Origin: Hyphomicrobiales bacterium
GTDB taxonomy: Bacteria > Pseudomonadota > Alphaproteobacteria > Rhizobiales > Beijerinckiaceae
Length of the DNA: 64,000 nucleotides
Reading direction: 5' to 3'
Assembly (NCBI GenBank): GCA_026400535.1
Contig: JAPLOU010000043.1
Location: 115,729 to 179,728 of the forward strand
A program made the translations under genes and the position numbers. Positions 30,180 to 41,167 of this stretch are shown in pieces (position 1 is the stretch's first letter; each line of letters begins with the position of its first letter). The notes beneath the pieces were generated by a model that searched no databases, was not told the DNA's origin, and was given only the letters and a program-made list of their open reading frames with translations.

Positions 30180-32237
30180 ATGCCAGTCCTGCCCGTCGAC
30201 AATCCGTTTGCCGCCCCCTGGACCACTCCATTCGGCCTGCCGCCCTTTGCCGAGATCAGGCCGGAGCACATCGGCCCAGCCCTGCACGCCGCGCTGGCCG
30301 AGCACATGGCCGAGATCGAGGCGATTGCACGGGAGACCGCGCCGGTCACCGTCGCCAACGTGATCGACGCGCTCGAACGCGCCGGCCGCAACCTCAATCG
30401 CGCGGCCGGCGTTTTCTACAACCTGTCCGGAGCGGACACCAATGACGCCCTGCAGGCGATCGAGCGTGAGATGGCGCCGGTGATGTCGCGGCACTGGTCG
30501 GCCATCGGCATGAACCCTGAATTGTTCGCACGGGTCGATGCCCTGCGTGCCAGGCGGGCCGAGATCGACATGACGCCCGAGCAGGAGCGGGTTCTCGAAC
30601 TCACCTGGAAAGGCTTCGTGCGGTCCGGCGCCAAACTCGGCGAAGACGACAAGACACGGCTCAAGACGATCAATGAGCGGCTGTCGGTGCTGGGCACGCA
30701 GTTCTCGCAGAACGTGCTCAAGGACGAGGCCAGCTTCGCCCTGATCCTTGATGGCGAGGAGGACCTGGCCGGCCTGCCAGATTTCCTGATGGCCGCGATG
30801 GCCAAGGCCGCAGAGGATCACGGCCACAAGGGGAAGCATGCGGTGACGCTGCCGCGCTCGATCGTCGAGCCCTTCCTGACCTTCTCCAGCCGCAGGGATC
30901 TGCGCGAGAAGGTCCGCAAGGCCTGGGACGCGCGCGGCGCCAATGGCGGGGAGACCGACAACGCCGCGATCGTGGCCGAAACCGTGCGCCTGCGCGCCGA
31001 GAAGGCGAGGCTGCTGGGCTATGGGAGCTACGCCGCCTTCAAGCTCGATGACAGCATGGCCAAGACCCCGGCCGCGGTGCGCGAACTGCTCGAGCTGGTC
31101 TGGGCTCCCGCCAAGCGCCGGGCAGCGCAGGAGGCGGCGGACCTTGCGGCGCTGGCTCGTTCGGAGGGTCAGTACCACCCGATCGCGACCTGGGACTGGC
31201 ACTACTACGCCGAGAAGGTACGCAGCGCCCGGTTTGCGCTCGATGAAGCCACGCTCAAGCCCTATCTGCAGCTTGACCGGATCGTCGACGCGTCCTTCGA
31301 TTGCGCCAGCAAGCTGTTCGGGCTGGTGTTCACGCCGCGCCCGGACCTGAAGGGCTATCACCCCGATGTGCGCATCTGGCAGGTCAGCGAAGCCGGCGGG
31401 AAGCATATCGGCGTGTTCATGGGCGATTATTTTGCCCGCGCCTCGAAGCGATCGGGCGCATGGATGAGCGCCTATCGCGGGCAGGACAGGCTCGACGGCG
31501 AGGTTCGCCCGATCATCGTCAATGTCTGCAATTTTGCCAAGCCGGCTGCCGGACAGCCAGCCCTGCTCTCGCTCGATGATGCGCGCACGTTGTTTCATGA
31601 GTTCGGCCACGCGCTGCATGGCCTGCTCTCTGACGTCGTCTATCCGTCCGTCTCCGGAACATCCGTGTCGCGCGACTTCGTCGAGCTTCCATCGCAGTTG
31701 TACGAGCACTGGTTCACGACGCGCGAGGTGATGCGCACTTACTGCCTCCACGCCGGCACCGGCGAGCCAATTCCCGAGGAGCTGATGGACAAGGTCAAGG
31801 CCGCGCAGACCTTCAACCAGGGCTTCGGCACCATCGAATACACCGCGTCGGCGCTGGTCGACCTGGCGTTCCACGAACTCGGCGAGGCAGACAGGATCGA
31901 CCCTCTCGTCTTTCAGGCTGCCGAACTTGCGCGCATCGGCATGCCAGCGGAAATCGGCATGCGCCACAAGACGCCGCATTTCGCGCATGTTTTCGCCGGA
32001 GATGGCTATTCCGCAGGCTACTACAGCTACCTGTGGAGCGAGGTGATGGATGCCGACGCCTTCGACGCCTTCACCGACACTGGCAACGTCTTCGATCCCG
32101 CGACAGCGGCCAGACTGAAGCGATTCATCTATTCGGCGGGGAACTCGCGCGATCCGGCCGAGCTCTACACAGCATTCCGGGGCCGCATGCCGACGCCGGA
32201 AGCGCTGCTGGACAAGCGCGGGCTGGCGAACGTCTGA
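30180..32237 (+). CDS. M3 family metallopeptidase (oligopeptidase A / Dcp-like)
   Basis: TLFHEFGHALHGLL zinc motif; EYTASALVDLAFHEL. Confidence 0.94.
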   Translation: MPVLPVDNPFAAPWTTPFGLPPFAEIRPEHIGPALHAALAEHMAEIEAIARETAPVTVANVIDALERAGRNLNRAAGVFYNLSGADTNDALQAIEREMAPVMSRHWSAIGMNPELFARVDALRARRAEIDMTPEQERVLELTWKGFVRSGAKLGEDDKTRLKTINERLSVLGTQFSQNVLKDEASFALILDGEEDLAGLPDFLMAAMAKAAEDHGHKGKHAVTLPRSIVEPFLTFSSRRDLREKVRKAWDARGANGGETDNAAIVAETVRLRAEKARLLGYGSYAAFKLDDSMAKTPAAVRELLELVWAPAKRRAAQEAADLAALARSEGQYHPIATWDWHYYAEKVRSARFALDEATLKPYLQLDRIVDASFDCASKLFGLVFTPRPDLKGYHPDVRIWQVSEAGGKHIGVFMGDYFARASKRSGAWMSAYRGQDRLDGEVRPIIVNVCNFAKPAAGQPALLSLDDARTLFHEFGHALHGLLSDVVYPSVSGTSVSRDFVELPSQLYEHWFTTREVMRTYCLHAGTGEPIPEELMDKVKAAQTFNQGFGTIEYTASALVDLAFHELGEADRIDPLVFQAAELARIGMPAEIGMRHKTPHFAHVFAGDGYSAGYYSYLWSEVMDADAFDAFTDTGNVFDPATAARLKRFIYSAGNSRDPAELYTAFRGRMPTPEALLDKRGLANV

Positions 32238-32317
32238 GGCCCAGTCGTCAGCCCTGCCCCCGTCCCCATCCTTCGACGGTCTCGGCCCGAGGATCGGGGC
32301 ACCATGGGCAGCCGGGC

Positions 32318-32965
32318 TCAGAACACCCGGTGCTGCATGTAGGCCTCCTGCGGATCCGCGCCCGCCCTGATCGCTTTCATCATGCCGCCCTCGGCGGCCA
32401 TCTTGGCCTCGGCGGCGACAAGCACCTCCTCGATCTCCACTCCGGGGATGAGCACGATGCCGTCGCGGTCGGCGAGCACGAAATCGCCGGGCCGGACCAC
32501 GCTGGAGCCGAAGATGATCTCCTCGTCGAACGCATCGGCCCGCCAGCTCCCGACGATGTCGATCGGGGCATAGAATCGGCAGAAGACGGGGAAATCCTGG
32601 TTGACGATGTCCTGGGCGTCGCGGCAGCCGCCATCGACAATGTAGCCGCGTGCGCCCTTGATCTTGAGGGCCTCGGCGGACAGGCCGCCCATCAGCGCAC
32701 GGATGTCGTCCTGTGGCTGGCAGATCAGGACATGGCCGGGCTTGGCCTTCGACAGCACGCCGGCCCATTGGTAGAGCGAGTCATGCTGGCTGAGCGTCGG
32801 ATCAGGCCGCCCACGCACGGTCATCACCGGTCCAGCGCACTTCATGGCGGGTTCTATGCCGCGTACATGGCGGGGCAGCACACGCGGCGGCGTGCCCCGG
32901 TTGCGCATGACATCGTAGATGACGCTGGAATGGCAGCGATGCAGTCGGTCGGCGAGTGTTGTCAT
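32318..32965 (-). CDS. RraA family protein (demethylmenaquinone methyltransferase-like fold)
   Basis: GARGYIVDGGCRDAQDIVNQDFPVFCR, PGDFVLADRDGIVLIPGVEIEEVL. Confidence 0.87.
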   Translation of the reverse strand: MTTLADRLHRCHSSVIYDVMRNRGTPPRVLPRHVRGIEPAMKCAGPVMTVRGRPDPTLSQHDSLYQWAGVLSKAKPGHVLICQPQDDIRALMGGLSAEALKIKGARGYIVDGGCRDAQDIVNQDFPVFCRFYAPIDIVGSWRADAFDEEIIFGSSVVRPGDFVLADRDGIVLIPGVEIEEVLVAAEAKMAAEGGMMKAIRAGADPQEAYMQHRVF

Positions 32966-33015
32966 TGTGCTTCCTCCGCCACCGATTATGCATCCGGTTG
33001 CAGGATTTGTCAGCC

Positions 33016-34413
33016 TCACTGGCGACGCGCACAGCGGATTTCGACCAGCGACGCCGCAGCCGCGTTGACCAGACGCGGCGATGGTTCCGGCAGCTGCGCG
33101 GGCGCGGTGCCCGCCGGGGCCAGCGGGACAACAACATAGCTCGCCTCCGGGACAATACCGCCGACCACGCGCTGGTTACGCGGCCCCTCACGCACAAGAC
33201 CGACAAGACGACCCTGGCCATCCACCACCGGAGCGCCGCCCGGCCCGATCTGGAGTGCGGAGGTCACGCGCACCACGGAACCGGTGGCCTCCCAGCGCCC
33301 GGCGGCGACCATCACGGCGCGCTGGGTGCCATCTTCTATCGACAAGGTGAAGACGCGTGCTGCAGAGGCAGCGGCGCCGATCTGCAGGGCGGGCTGATTG
33401 AGGCCGGCAACCGCGAGTGTGACCGCGTCGCCCATGGTGGCGGCTGCGGCCGCATCAATCGGCTGGCCGTTGATGGTCGGGCCGGCGCAGGAGGCCAGTG
33501 CAACCCGGCTGGTCATGACACGGCCACCGCCAAGGCTGGCTCCTGAGATCGCATGCCGCGCTTCGGCAACGCGCAGCCCGGGCTGGATCAGGGCCGGTGC
33601 GGGCGCAACGGTTGCGGCTGCGGGAGCGCGAGAGGGATTGACCGCGACATCGGTGCCGGGGAAGGGCTCGAATGTGTTGGCGATGGCGATCATGATCCGG
33701 TCAAGCGTGGCGGCCTGATCGGCGGGATAGCGGAAGGTATAGCCACGCACGCCACCCGGCCCCTGGGCGAGGCGGGTATAAAACTTGCGCCCGTTCTCCT
33801 CGCCCGAGACCACGAACCAGTCGGGCCGCTGCAGACGGTAGGTGACCTTGCGGCCCGGACCATCCTGCCGCATCTGTTCGAACATGTCCGCAAACGCCTG
33901 ATCCGAGGGCAGCTTGACCAGCTGGAGCGACACCGCGCCATCGGCCCTGCGCCATACCACCCCGCTGTCGACAGCGATGCGTTGGGTCAGCAGCGCCGCG
34001 GGCAGGCCGATCCGGATGCCGGTGGCTGCATCGTTGATCTCGGCAAAGCGCAGAGCAAGCCGCGCCTCGTCCGCGGCGCGTTTCAGACTGGCGCGTTCCG
34101 GCGGGGTGAGGATGCCGTCCGCCACAGCCCCCGTGCGGCGCTCGAAACCGAGCATTGCGTCATAGGTGCGGCGTCCGAATTCGCCGCCAGCGACCCCGTT
34201 GAAATCGCCGCTCCAGATCAGGTCATTCTGGATGGCCTTGCGCTCGGCCTCGTCAAGACGGTCAAACGCCGCCTTGGAAGCGGCCTGGGCGGGATCAAGC
34301 GCCGGTGCGGCGGGCGGGCTCGCCGGAGCGGCCGGGCGCTGGGCCTGCGCGAGGGCCGGCATCGACGAGGCGAGAAGCGATGCGATCATGATGGCGGACA
34401 TGCTGTGCGGCAT
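33016..34413 (-). CDS. Exported protein with PG-binding-like N-terminus and degenerate trypsin-like domain
   Basis: Signal peptide; LIWSGDFNGVAGGEFGRRTYDAMLGFERRTG; GPGGAPVVDGQGRLVGLV at the GNSGGP position of trypsin-like proteases. Confidence 0.6.
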   Translation of the reverse strand: MPHSMSAIMIASLLASSMPALAQAQRPAAPASPPAAPALDPAQAASKAAFDRLDEAERKAIQNDLIWSGDFNGVAGGEFGRRTYDAMLGFERRTGAVADGILTPPERASLKRAADEARLALRFAEINDAATGIRIGLPAALLTQRIAVDSGVVWRRADGAVSLQLVKLPSDQAFADMFEQMRQDGPGRKVTYRLQRPDWFVVSGEENGRKFYTRLAQGPGGVRGYTFRYPADQAATLDRIMIAIANTFEPFPGTDVAVNPSRAPAAATVAPAPALIQPGLRVAEARHAISGASLGGGRVMTSRVALASCAGPTINGQPIDAAAAATMGDAVTLAVAGLNQPALQIGAAASAARVFTLSIEDGTQRAVMVAAGRWEATGSVVRVTSALQIGPGGAPVVDGQGRLVGLVREGPRNQRVVGGIVPEASYVVVPLAPAGTAPAQLPEPSPRLVNAAAASLVEIRCARRQ

Positions 34414-34492
34414 TGCTGCGCTCCTTCACTGACCAGCCTGCGCCGTACTGTCGCAAGCCGCGCCGCGCTTGTCGAGCCGCAGCGTCCGCCGC

Positions 34493-36169
34493 TCAGAACA
34501 GCCCTTCGATGCGGCCTTGCGCGTCGATGTGAATGCGTTCAGCCGCCGGGCTGCGCGGCAGGCCAGGCATGCGCATGATATCGCCGCAGAGCGCCACAAC
34601 GAAGCCCGCCCCCGCCGACAGCGAGATGTCCCGCACCGGCACCGTATGGCCGGAGGGCGCGCCGCGCAGCGTAGGATCGGCGGAGAATGACATCTGCGTC
34701 TTGGCCACGCAGATGGGCAGGTGACCAAAGCCACCCGCCTCCAGCTCCCTGAGCTTGTCGGCGGCCTTCTGGTCAAGCGCGATGTCGGCTGCGCCATAGA
34801 TGGATGTGGCGATTGTCCTAATCTTGTCAACCAACAGCATCGTGTCGGCATAGAGCGGCTTGAAGGGCTGGGCCCGTGGAGCCTCGGCCAGCGCCACGAC
34901 GGCATGGGCCAGTTCCTCCGCGCCAGCGGATCCATCGGCCCAGTGCCGGCAGATGATCGCCTCGACCCCCAGGGTCTGGCGGCAATAGGCCTGGATCGCA
35001 GCGTGCTCCGCTGGCGTATCGGATGTGAAGTGGTTGATGGCCACCACGACCGGAACGCCGAACCCGCGCACATTGCGGACATGGCGGCCCAGGTTCACCA
35101 GTCCGGCCTTGAGCGCGTCGATGTTCTCGGTCGACAGCTCGTCCTTGGCGAGACCGCCATGCATCTTCAGTGCCCGCACGGTGGCGACGATCACGGCGGC
35201 GGCCGGCTCAAGCCCGGCCTTGCGGCACTTGATGTTGAAGAATTTCTCGGCTCCGAGATCGGCTCCGAAGCCGGCCTCGGTGACCACATAGTCGGAGAGC
35301 TTCATGGCAGCCTTGGTGGCGATCACCGAATTGCAGCCATGGGCGATGTTGGCAAAGGGGCCGCCATGAACGAAGGCCGGATTGCCTTCCAGCGTCTGCA
35401 CCAGATTGGGATGGATCGCATCCTTGAGCAGCACGGCCATGGCGCCGGGTGCCTTCAGGTCAGCCGCCGTGACGCTGGATTTGTCATGGCGCTGGCCGAT
35501 CACCATGTGCCCGAGCCGCTGCTCCAGATCGGCGAGGTTCTCCGCCAGGCAGAACACCGCCATGACTTCCGACGCCACGGTGATGTCGAAGCCATCCTCA
35601 CGCGGAAAGCCGTTCTTGGCGCCGCCAAGGGACGAGACGATGGCGCGTAGGGAGCGGTCGTTCATGTCGAGCGCACGGCGCCAGCTCACCCTGCGCTGGT
35701 CGAAGCCGAGCCCGTTGCCCCAATAGATGTGGTTGTCGATCAGGGCCGAAAGCAGGTTGTGCGCCGAGGTGATGGCATGGAAGTCGCCGGTGAAATGCAG
35801 GTTGATCTGCTCCATCGGCACGATCTGGGCGTGACCGCCGCCGGCCGCGCCACCCTTGACGCCAAAGCATGGGCCGAGCGAGGGCTCGCGCAGGCAGATC
35901 ATCGTCGATTTGCCGATGCGGTTGAGCCCGTCCCCCAGGCCAACCGTGGTCGTTGTCTTGCCCTCGCCCGCCGGTGTCGGATTGATCGCGGTGACAAGGA
36001 TCAGCTTGCCCCCGGGTCTGGCCGGCCGGGCCGTGATCCAGTCGAGATCGACCTTGGCGATGTGCCGCCCGTGCGGGCTGACCGCATCGGCGGGAATGGC
36101 GAGCCTGTCAGCGATGCTCTGGATCGGTCGCAGTTGCGCGGCACGGGCGATGTAAATGTCGGTGGGCAT
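34493..36169 (-). CDS. fhs: Formate--tetrahydrofolate ligase
   Basis: [68 protein letters not shown]. Confidence 0.97.
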   Translation of the reverse strand: MPTDIYIARAAQLRPIQSIADRLAIPADAVSPHGRHIAKVDLDWITARPARPGGKLILVTAINPTPAGEGKTTTTVGLGDGLNRIGKSTMICLREPSLGPCFGVKGGAAGGGHAQIVPMEQINLHFTGDFHAITSAHNLLSALIDNHIYWGNGLGFDQRRVSWRRALDMNDRSLRAIVSSLGGAKNGFPREDGFDITVASEVMAVFCLAENLADLEQRLGHMVIGQRHDKSSVTAADLKAPGAMAVLLKDAIHPNLVQTLEGNPAFVHGGPFANIAHGCNSVIATKAAMKLSDYVVTEAGFGADLGAEKFFNIKCRKAGLEPAAAVIVATVRALKMHGGLAKDELSTENIDALKAGLVNLGRHVRNVRGFGVPVVVAINHFTSDTPAEHAAIQAYCRQTLGVEAIICRHWADGSAGAEELAHAVVALAEAPRAQPFKPLYADTMLLVDKIRTIATSIYGAADIALDQKAADKLRELEAGGFGHLPICVAKTQMSFSADPTLRGAPSGHTVPVRDISLSAGAGFVVALCGDIMRMPGLPRSPAAERIHIDAQGRIEGLF

Positions 36170-36344
36170 GAGGTCTGTCCGGTGGTCTGAGCCCTTATAG
36201 CTAGAGGCCGTGCGCCATCGTGCAAGCCTTAGCTGTGGAATGGCAGTGGATGGCGGCTTGGCTTGACCGGGCGCGCCGCGCCGATAAGCTGCTGGTTCAC
36301 CGATTGCCTGGCCGTCCCCAACGCTCACACAAGGATACCGCACC

Positions 36345-37292
36345 ATGAACAAGACAGTTCTCTTGGCAACGGCTTTGGCCGCCGGTCTTGGCTTGGCCAG
36401 CGCTGCGCAGGCGCAGACCAAGGTCGCCATCGGCATTTCCGGCTGGACCGGCTTTGCCCCGCTGACCCTTGCCAAGGAGGCCGGCATCTTCGCCAAGAAT
36501 GGCCTGGACGTCACCATCCAGAAGATCCCGCAAGCTTCGCGTCATCTCGCCATTGCATCGGGGTCCATCCAGTGCGCTGCCACCACGGTGGAAACCTGGA
36601 TCGTCTGGGATCAGGCGGGTGTGAAGACCAAGCAGTTGTTCCAGCTCGACAAGAGCTACGGCGCCGACGGCATGGCGGTGCGCGGCAACATTGCCTCGAT
36701 CAAGGACCTCAAGGGCAAGACGGTGGCGGCCTCCGCGCCGGGCACCGCGCCCTACTTCACACTCGCCTGGTTCCTGCGAGAGAACGGCATGACCCTCAAG
36801 GACGTGAACATCGTCAACATGGAGCCTGGACCGGCGGCCCAGGCCTTCGTGGCCGGCCAGAACGATGCCGCGATGACCTATGAGCCCTTCCTGTCGGCCG
36901 TGCGCGCGGCGCCGCAGTCCGGCAAGATCATCGCCACGACGCTGGACTATCCGATGGTGATGGACACCTTCGGCTGCACGCCCGCCTTCATCTCGGGCAA
37001 CGAGCCGGCAGTGCGCGCGCTGGTCAAGAGCTATTTCGAGGCACTCGACATGATCAAGACCGACGAGGCCAAGGCTTTTGGCATCATGGGCGCCGACGTC
37101 AAGCAGAGCGCAGATCAGTTCGGGGCTTCGGCCAAGTTCCTGCGCTGGCAGGGTCCGGAGGATAACAAGACATTCTTCTCCGGCCCCTGGCAGGAATTTT
37201 CAGCGAAGGCTGCCGATCTTCTGATGGACATCGGCCTGATCAAGAGCAAGCCGGACATCGCCAGCCTCGCCGACACCCGCTTCGTTCAGTGA
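36345..37292 (+). CDS. ABC transporter substrate-binding protein (NitT/TauT family)
   Basis: Signal peptide; [35 protein letters not shown]; followed by permease and ATPase genes. Confidence 0.92.
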   Translation: MNKTVLLATALAAGLGLASAAQAQTKVAIGISGWTGFAPLTLAKEAGIFAKNGLDVTIQKIPQASRHLAIASGSIQCAATTVETWIVWDQAGVKTKQLFQLDKSYGADGMAVRGNIASIKDLKGKTVAASAPGTAPYFTLAWFLRENGMTLKDVNIVNMEPGPAAQAFVAGQNDAAMTYEPFLSAVRAAPQSGKIIATTLDYPMVMDTFGCTPAFISGNEPAVRALVKSYFEALDMIKTDEAKAFGIMGADVKQSADQFGASAKFLRWQGPEDNKTFFSGPWQEFSAKAADLLMDIGLIKSKPDIASLADTRFVQ

Positions 37293-37495
37293 GCGGACCC
37301 GTCGATCTGGCGGCTGAGCTGGCAAGCTTCCCGGAACACTGGTTGCCGAAGATCATCGCAACCTTCAACGGCCATGACATCATGGTCGTGAAGGTAAAGG
37401 GCGAATTTGTCTGGCCTTCGCATCCCGACACACGTGATGTCTGCCTCGTTCTGAGCAGACACCGGGGATCGCCGGACGGCCGCCAACAGGGTTGA
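37289..37495 (+). pseudogene. Truncated cupin-domain ORF between SBP and permease
   Basis: GTG start overlapping the SBP stop; FPEHWLPKIIATFNGHDIMVVKVKGEFVWPSHPDTRDVCLVLS resembles the cupin N-terminal half, then ends. Confidence 0.6.
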
Positions 37496-37505
37496 AATCG
37501 AGCGC

Positions 37506-38279
37506 ATGAAACCCCTCCAGCCCGTGACCGCGCAGGCCCGCATCAGCTACGGGATCGGCTTCTTCGCTCTGTTCGTCGCCGCATGGGCCATCGCGACCCT
37601 CGGCGGCTTCGTGCCCAAGCTGTTCCTCGCCTCGCCGATCACCATGGTGGAGGAGGGCTGGCAACTGATGACGGTGCATGGCTTTGCCTTCGACATCGCC
37701 ATCACCATCTGGCGCGTCGTCGGTGGCTTCGTTCTGGCGGCCATCATCGCGCTTCCGCTCGGCATCATGATGGGGGCGTACAAGCCGATTGAAGCCTTCT
37801 TCGAACCCTTCGTCTCATTTGCGCGATACCTCCCTGCCTCGGCCTTCATCCCGCTGCTGATCCTCTGGGCTGGCATCGGCGAGACGCAGAAGCTTCTCGT
37901 GATCTTCATCGGCTCGTTCTTCCAGCTCGTGCTGATGATCGCGGTCGCGGTCGGCGGGGTGCGGCGCGACCTTGTCGACGCCGCCTACACGCTTGGGTCG
38001 TCGGACCGGTCCGTCGTGACGCGCGTGCTGCTGCCCAATGCCGCCCCCGAGATCGCGGAGATCCTGCGCATGGTGCTCGGCTGGGCCTGGACCTATGTGA
38101 TCGTGGCGGAACTGATCGGCTCGTCATCGGGCATCGGCCACATGATCACCGACAGTCAGGCGCTGCTCAACACCGGACAGATCATCTTCGGCATCATCAT
38201 CATCGGGTTGATCGGGCTGATCTCCGACTTCCTGTTCAAATGGGCCAACCAGCACCTGTTTCCCTGGGCGGCACGATGA
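37506..38279 (+). CDS. ABC transporter permease (NitT/TauT family)
   Basis: Multiple TM helices; EAA-like loop VGGVRRDLVDAAYTLGSSDRSVVTRVLLPNAAPEIAEIL. Confidence 0.93.
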   Translation: MKPLQPVTAQARISYGIGFFALFVAAWAIATLGGFVPKLFLASPITMVEEGWQLMTVHGFAFDIAITIWRVVGGFVLAAIIALPLGIMMGAYKPIEAFFEPFVSFARYLPASAFIPLLILWAGIGETQKLLVIFIGSFFQLVLMIAVAVGGVRRDLVDAAYTLGSSDRSVVTRVLLPNAAPEIAEILRMVLGWAWTYVIVAELIGSSSGIGHMITDSQALLNTGQIIFGIIIIGLIGLISDFLFKWANQHLFPWAAR

Positions 38280-39052
38280 GCAAACTGTCGATCGAGGCCG
38301 TCGGCAAGCTCTTTCCGGCGCGTGGCGCCACCGAACCGACGCGGGCGCTGACGCCGACCACGCTCGCCATCGCAGCCAATGACTTCATCACCATTCTTGG
38401 CCCGTCCGGCTGCGGCAAGTCGACCCTGCTCCGCATCGTGGCGGGGCTCGAAACAGCATCCGAGGGGCGCGTTCTGCTCGACGGCCAGCCGGTAATGGGC
38501 CCGGGTGCGGACCGGGGGATGGTCTTCCAGAGCTACACGCTGTTTCCTTGGCTCACCATCATCGAGAACATTGCCTTTGGCCTGCGCGAGCGCGGCGTCT
38601 CCGAGCGCGAGCGGCGCGACGTCGCCCGCAGCTGGGCCGAGCGCGTTGGGCTGAAGGGTTTCGAGAACCACTTCCCCAAGCAGCTCTCCGGCGGCATGCA
38701 GCAGCGCACCGCCATCGCCCGTGCCCTGGCCAACGATCCCAAGATTCTGCTGCTGGACGAACCTTTCGGGGCGCTCGACAACCAGACCCGCGCCCTGATG
38801 CAGGAAATGCTGCTCGGCATCTGGGAGCGCGAGCAGAAGACAGTGATGTTCGTCACGCATGATGTCGAGGAGGCCATCTTCATGGCCTCGCGCGTGGTGG
38901 TGATGAGCGCACGCCCGGGCCGCATCAAGGCCGACATCGCGGTCGACCTGCCCCATCCGCGGCCCTACACGATCAAGACCTCGTCGGATTTCGTCGCGCT
39001 GAAGGAACGGCTGGTCGAGGAAATCCGGGTCGAGGTCGTCGGCATGCACTGA
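38276..39052 (+). CDS. ABC transporter ATP-binding protein (NitT/TauT family)
   Basis: GPSGCGKSTLLRIVAGL, LSGGMQQRTAIARALANDPKILLLDEPFGALD; ATGA overlap with the permease. Confidence 0.95.
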   Translation: MSKLSIEAVGKLFPARGATEPTRALTPTTLAIAANDFITILGPSGCGKSTLLRIVAGLETASEGRVLLDGQPVMGPGADRGMVFQSYTLFPWLTIIENIAFGLRERGVSERERRDVARSWAERVGLKGFENHFPKQLSGGMQQRTAIARALANDPKILLLDEPFGALDNQTRALMQEMLLGIWEREQKTVMFVTHDVEEAIFMASRVVVMSARPGRIKADIAVDLPHPRPYTIKTSSDFVALKERLVEEIRVEVVGMH

Positions 39053-39069
39053 CGGTGGCGGCGCGCGAA

Positions 39070-41127
39070 CTACTGCAACCTGACCATCACGCTGTCGCTC
39101 GCGCCACTGGCGTCAATCACGGAGACGCGCGCGAAGCCGACGCCCGTGGCGGGCAGCGTCGCGTCGCGGCGGTTCAGGCCCTGGGCGACCGGCGCACCAT
39201 CGATCAGCCAGGTCAGCGGCGCTGTGCCACCCAGCGCTTTCACGCTGAGCACGCGTTCGGCCCCGGCCAGATCAACCACTGCGCCATCGGGCGGAAAGGC
39301 AATCCGCAGCGAGAGGCGTGCTGATGCGCTCTCGGTCTTGGCGATGTCACGGCGGATATGACGCAAGGGTGGTGGCAACTGCGAAGTTCGGGCCACGATC
39401 GCGCCTGCAGGCGCTGGGGCAACATCCGGCTCCATGCCGATCCGGGCGAAAGCGTCGAACAGGATCGGGGCCGCCACCTGCCGCGCCACCAATCCCGGCA
39501 CAGAGGCGTTGTCAGGCCGCCCGACCCAGACCGCAATGGTGTGCCGGCGGTCATAACCAATGGCCCAGGCGTCGCGGTAGCCATAGGACGTCCCTGTCTT
39601 GTACGCGATGCGGCCATTGAGGGCATTGGCCGGCGCAGGCGCGCCACGCAGCACGTCGCCGACATACCAGCTGGCGAGCTGATCGCTGAGACGGCGTTCG
39701 TCCGAGTCCGCATGGCCGTCCTCGCGCCATTGCAGGTCGATGGTTTCGCCTCCGCGCGCGAGGCCCGCGTAAAGGCGGGCCAGATCGGCCAGACGGATGC
39801 CGACGCCACCGAGGCCAAGCGCCAGACCGGGCTGGCCGTCCCTTGGCAGCACGAGTGCGCCGCCGGCATTGTTGAGGCGGCTCATCAGCCGCTGCGGCCC
39901 GACTTCCGCCAGAAGCGCGATGGCGGGAAGGTTGAGCGATTGCTGCAGGGCTGTGCGGGCGGTGACGTTGCCCTGAAAGCCGAGATCGAAATTCTCGGGC
40001 GCATAGGTGCCGAACCGATTGGGCCGATCCTCCAGCATGGTTTCGGGATGGGCGACGCCCTGCTCGAAGGCCAGCGCATAGATGAATGGCTTGAGTGCCG
40101 AGCCGGGCGAGCGTACGGCCTGCACGAGATCGAGCGCCCCTGCCCGCTCACGGTTCAACAGGCCGAGCCCGCCGACATGCGCGCGCACCTTGCCGGTGGC
40201 ATGCTCGATGACGAGAATCGCACCGGCAAGCTTCGGCCCCAGCGGCTCGATCCGCTCGCGCGCGAGAGCCTCCAGCGAGGCCTGCCAGACCGCGTCAAGG
40301 CTCAGCCTGTGCTGCCGCGCCGTTGGCCGTTCCGCCACCACGCGCTCCGCTGCGTGGGCGGCCAGGACCGGAAAGAGCTGCCGCGCCTGCGGCACGGGTT
40401 CGGCGCGCGCCTGCTCCGCCTCTTCCGAGGTTGCCAATCCTGCCTTGACTGCCCGGGCGATCACGGCATTGCGCACGCGGGTCAGGTTCGCCGCATGCCG
40501 GTCCGGTCGGCGGGTTTCGGGCGATTGCGGCAGCGACACCAGAAGTGCGCGCTCGGCCAGCGTCAGCCGTTTGGGCTCCTTGCCGAAGTAGGACCAGGTG
40601 GCGGCACGCAAGCCCTCGAGATTGCCGCCATAGGGGGCGAGCGCGAGATAGATGTCGAGGATTTGGCGCTTGCTGTAGCGCCGTTCCAAGTCGATGGCCC
40701 GCAAAGCCTGCCGAAGCTTGAGCCCGAGCGAGCGCTCACCGCGCGTCTCAACCAGCCGGGCTGCCTGCATGCTTAGGGTCGAGCCGCCGGAGACGATGCG
40801 GCCATGGCTGAGCACTTGCCAGCCGGCGCGAGCGATGGCGGCCGGATCAACGCCGCGATGGCTGTCGAAACGACGGTCCTCGTAGGCCTTTAGCAGTGCA
40901 AGAAAGCGCGGATCAACCTCATGCGTGGTCAGCGGCAGACGCCAGCGCCCTTCATCCGTGGTGAAGGCGCGTAGCAGCCGGCCATGACGGTCGGAGACGG
41001 TCACCGACCGCTCGCGCGCGCCGGCAAGGTCCAGCGGCGGCATTGCCCGCCACGCCGCCGCGACGCCGCCCGCAACGACAAGAGCGGCGGCGAGGCTGAA
41101 GCCGGCAAGGGCGCGGAGGGCTTTCAT
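39070..41127 (-). CDS. pbpC: Penicillin-binding protein 1C
   Basis: GT51: AYEDRRFDSHRGVDPAAIARA, SGGSTLSMQAARL; transpeptidase GSALKPFIYALAFEQG and YKTGTSYGYRDAWAIG. Confidence 0.95.
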   Translation of the reverse strand: MKALRALAGFSLAAALVVAGGVAAAWRAMPPLDLAGARERSVTVSDRHGRLLRAFTTDEGRWRLPLTTHEVDPRFLALLKAYEDRRFDSHRGVDPAAIARAGWQVLSHGRIVSGGSTLSMQAARLVETRGERSLGLKLRQALRAIDLERRYSKRQILDIYLALAPYGGNLEGLRAATWSYFGKEPKRLTLAERALLVSLPQSPETRRPDRHAANLTRVRNAVIARAVKAGLATSEEAEQARAEPVPQARQLFPVLAAHAAERVVAERPTARQHRLSLDAVWQASLEALARERIEPLGPKLAGAILVIEHATGKVRAHVGGLGLLNRERAGALDLVQAVRSPGSALKPFIYALAFEQGVAHPETMLEDRPNRFGTYAPENFDLGFQGNVTARTALQQSLNLPAIALLAEVGPQRLMSRLNNAGGALVLPRDGQPGLALGLGGVGIRLADLARLYAGLARGGETIDLQWREDGHADSDERRLSDQLASWYVGDVLRGAPAPANALNGRIAYKTGTSYGYRDAWAIGYDRRHTIAVWVGRPDNASVPGLVARQVAAPILFDAFARIGMEPDVAPAPAGAIVARTSQLPPPLRHIRRDIAKTESASARLSLRIAFPPDGAVVDLAGAERVLSVKALGGTAPLTWLIDGAPVAQGLNRRDATLPATGVGFARVSVIDASGASDSVMVRLQ

Positions 41128-41167
41128 GCCGGCACCCCCGGCGCCAGCAACGCAAGGGCCGGACGCC

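Noticed and set aside
30144-32768. 874-aa ORF on the - strand
   Set aside because: Antisense to the M3 peptidase gene and running into RraA region; no family motifs.
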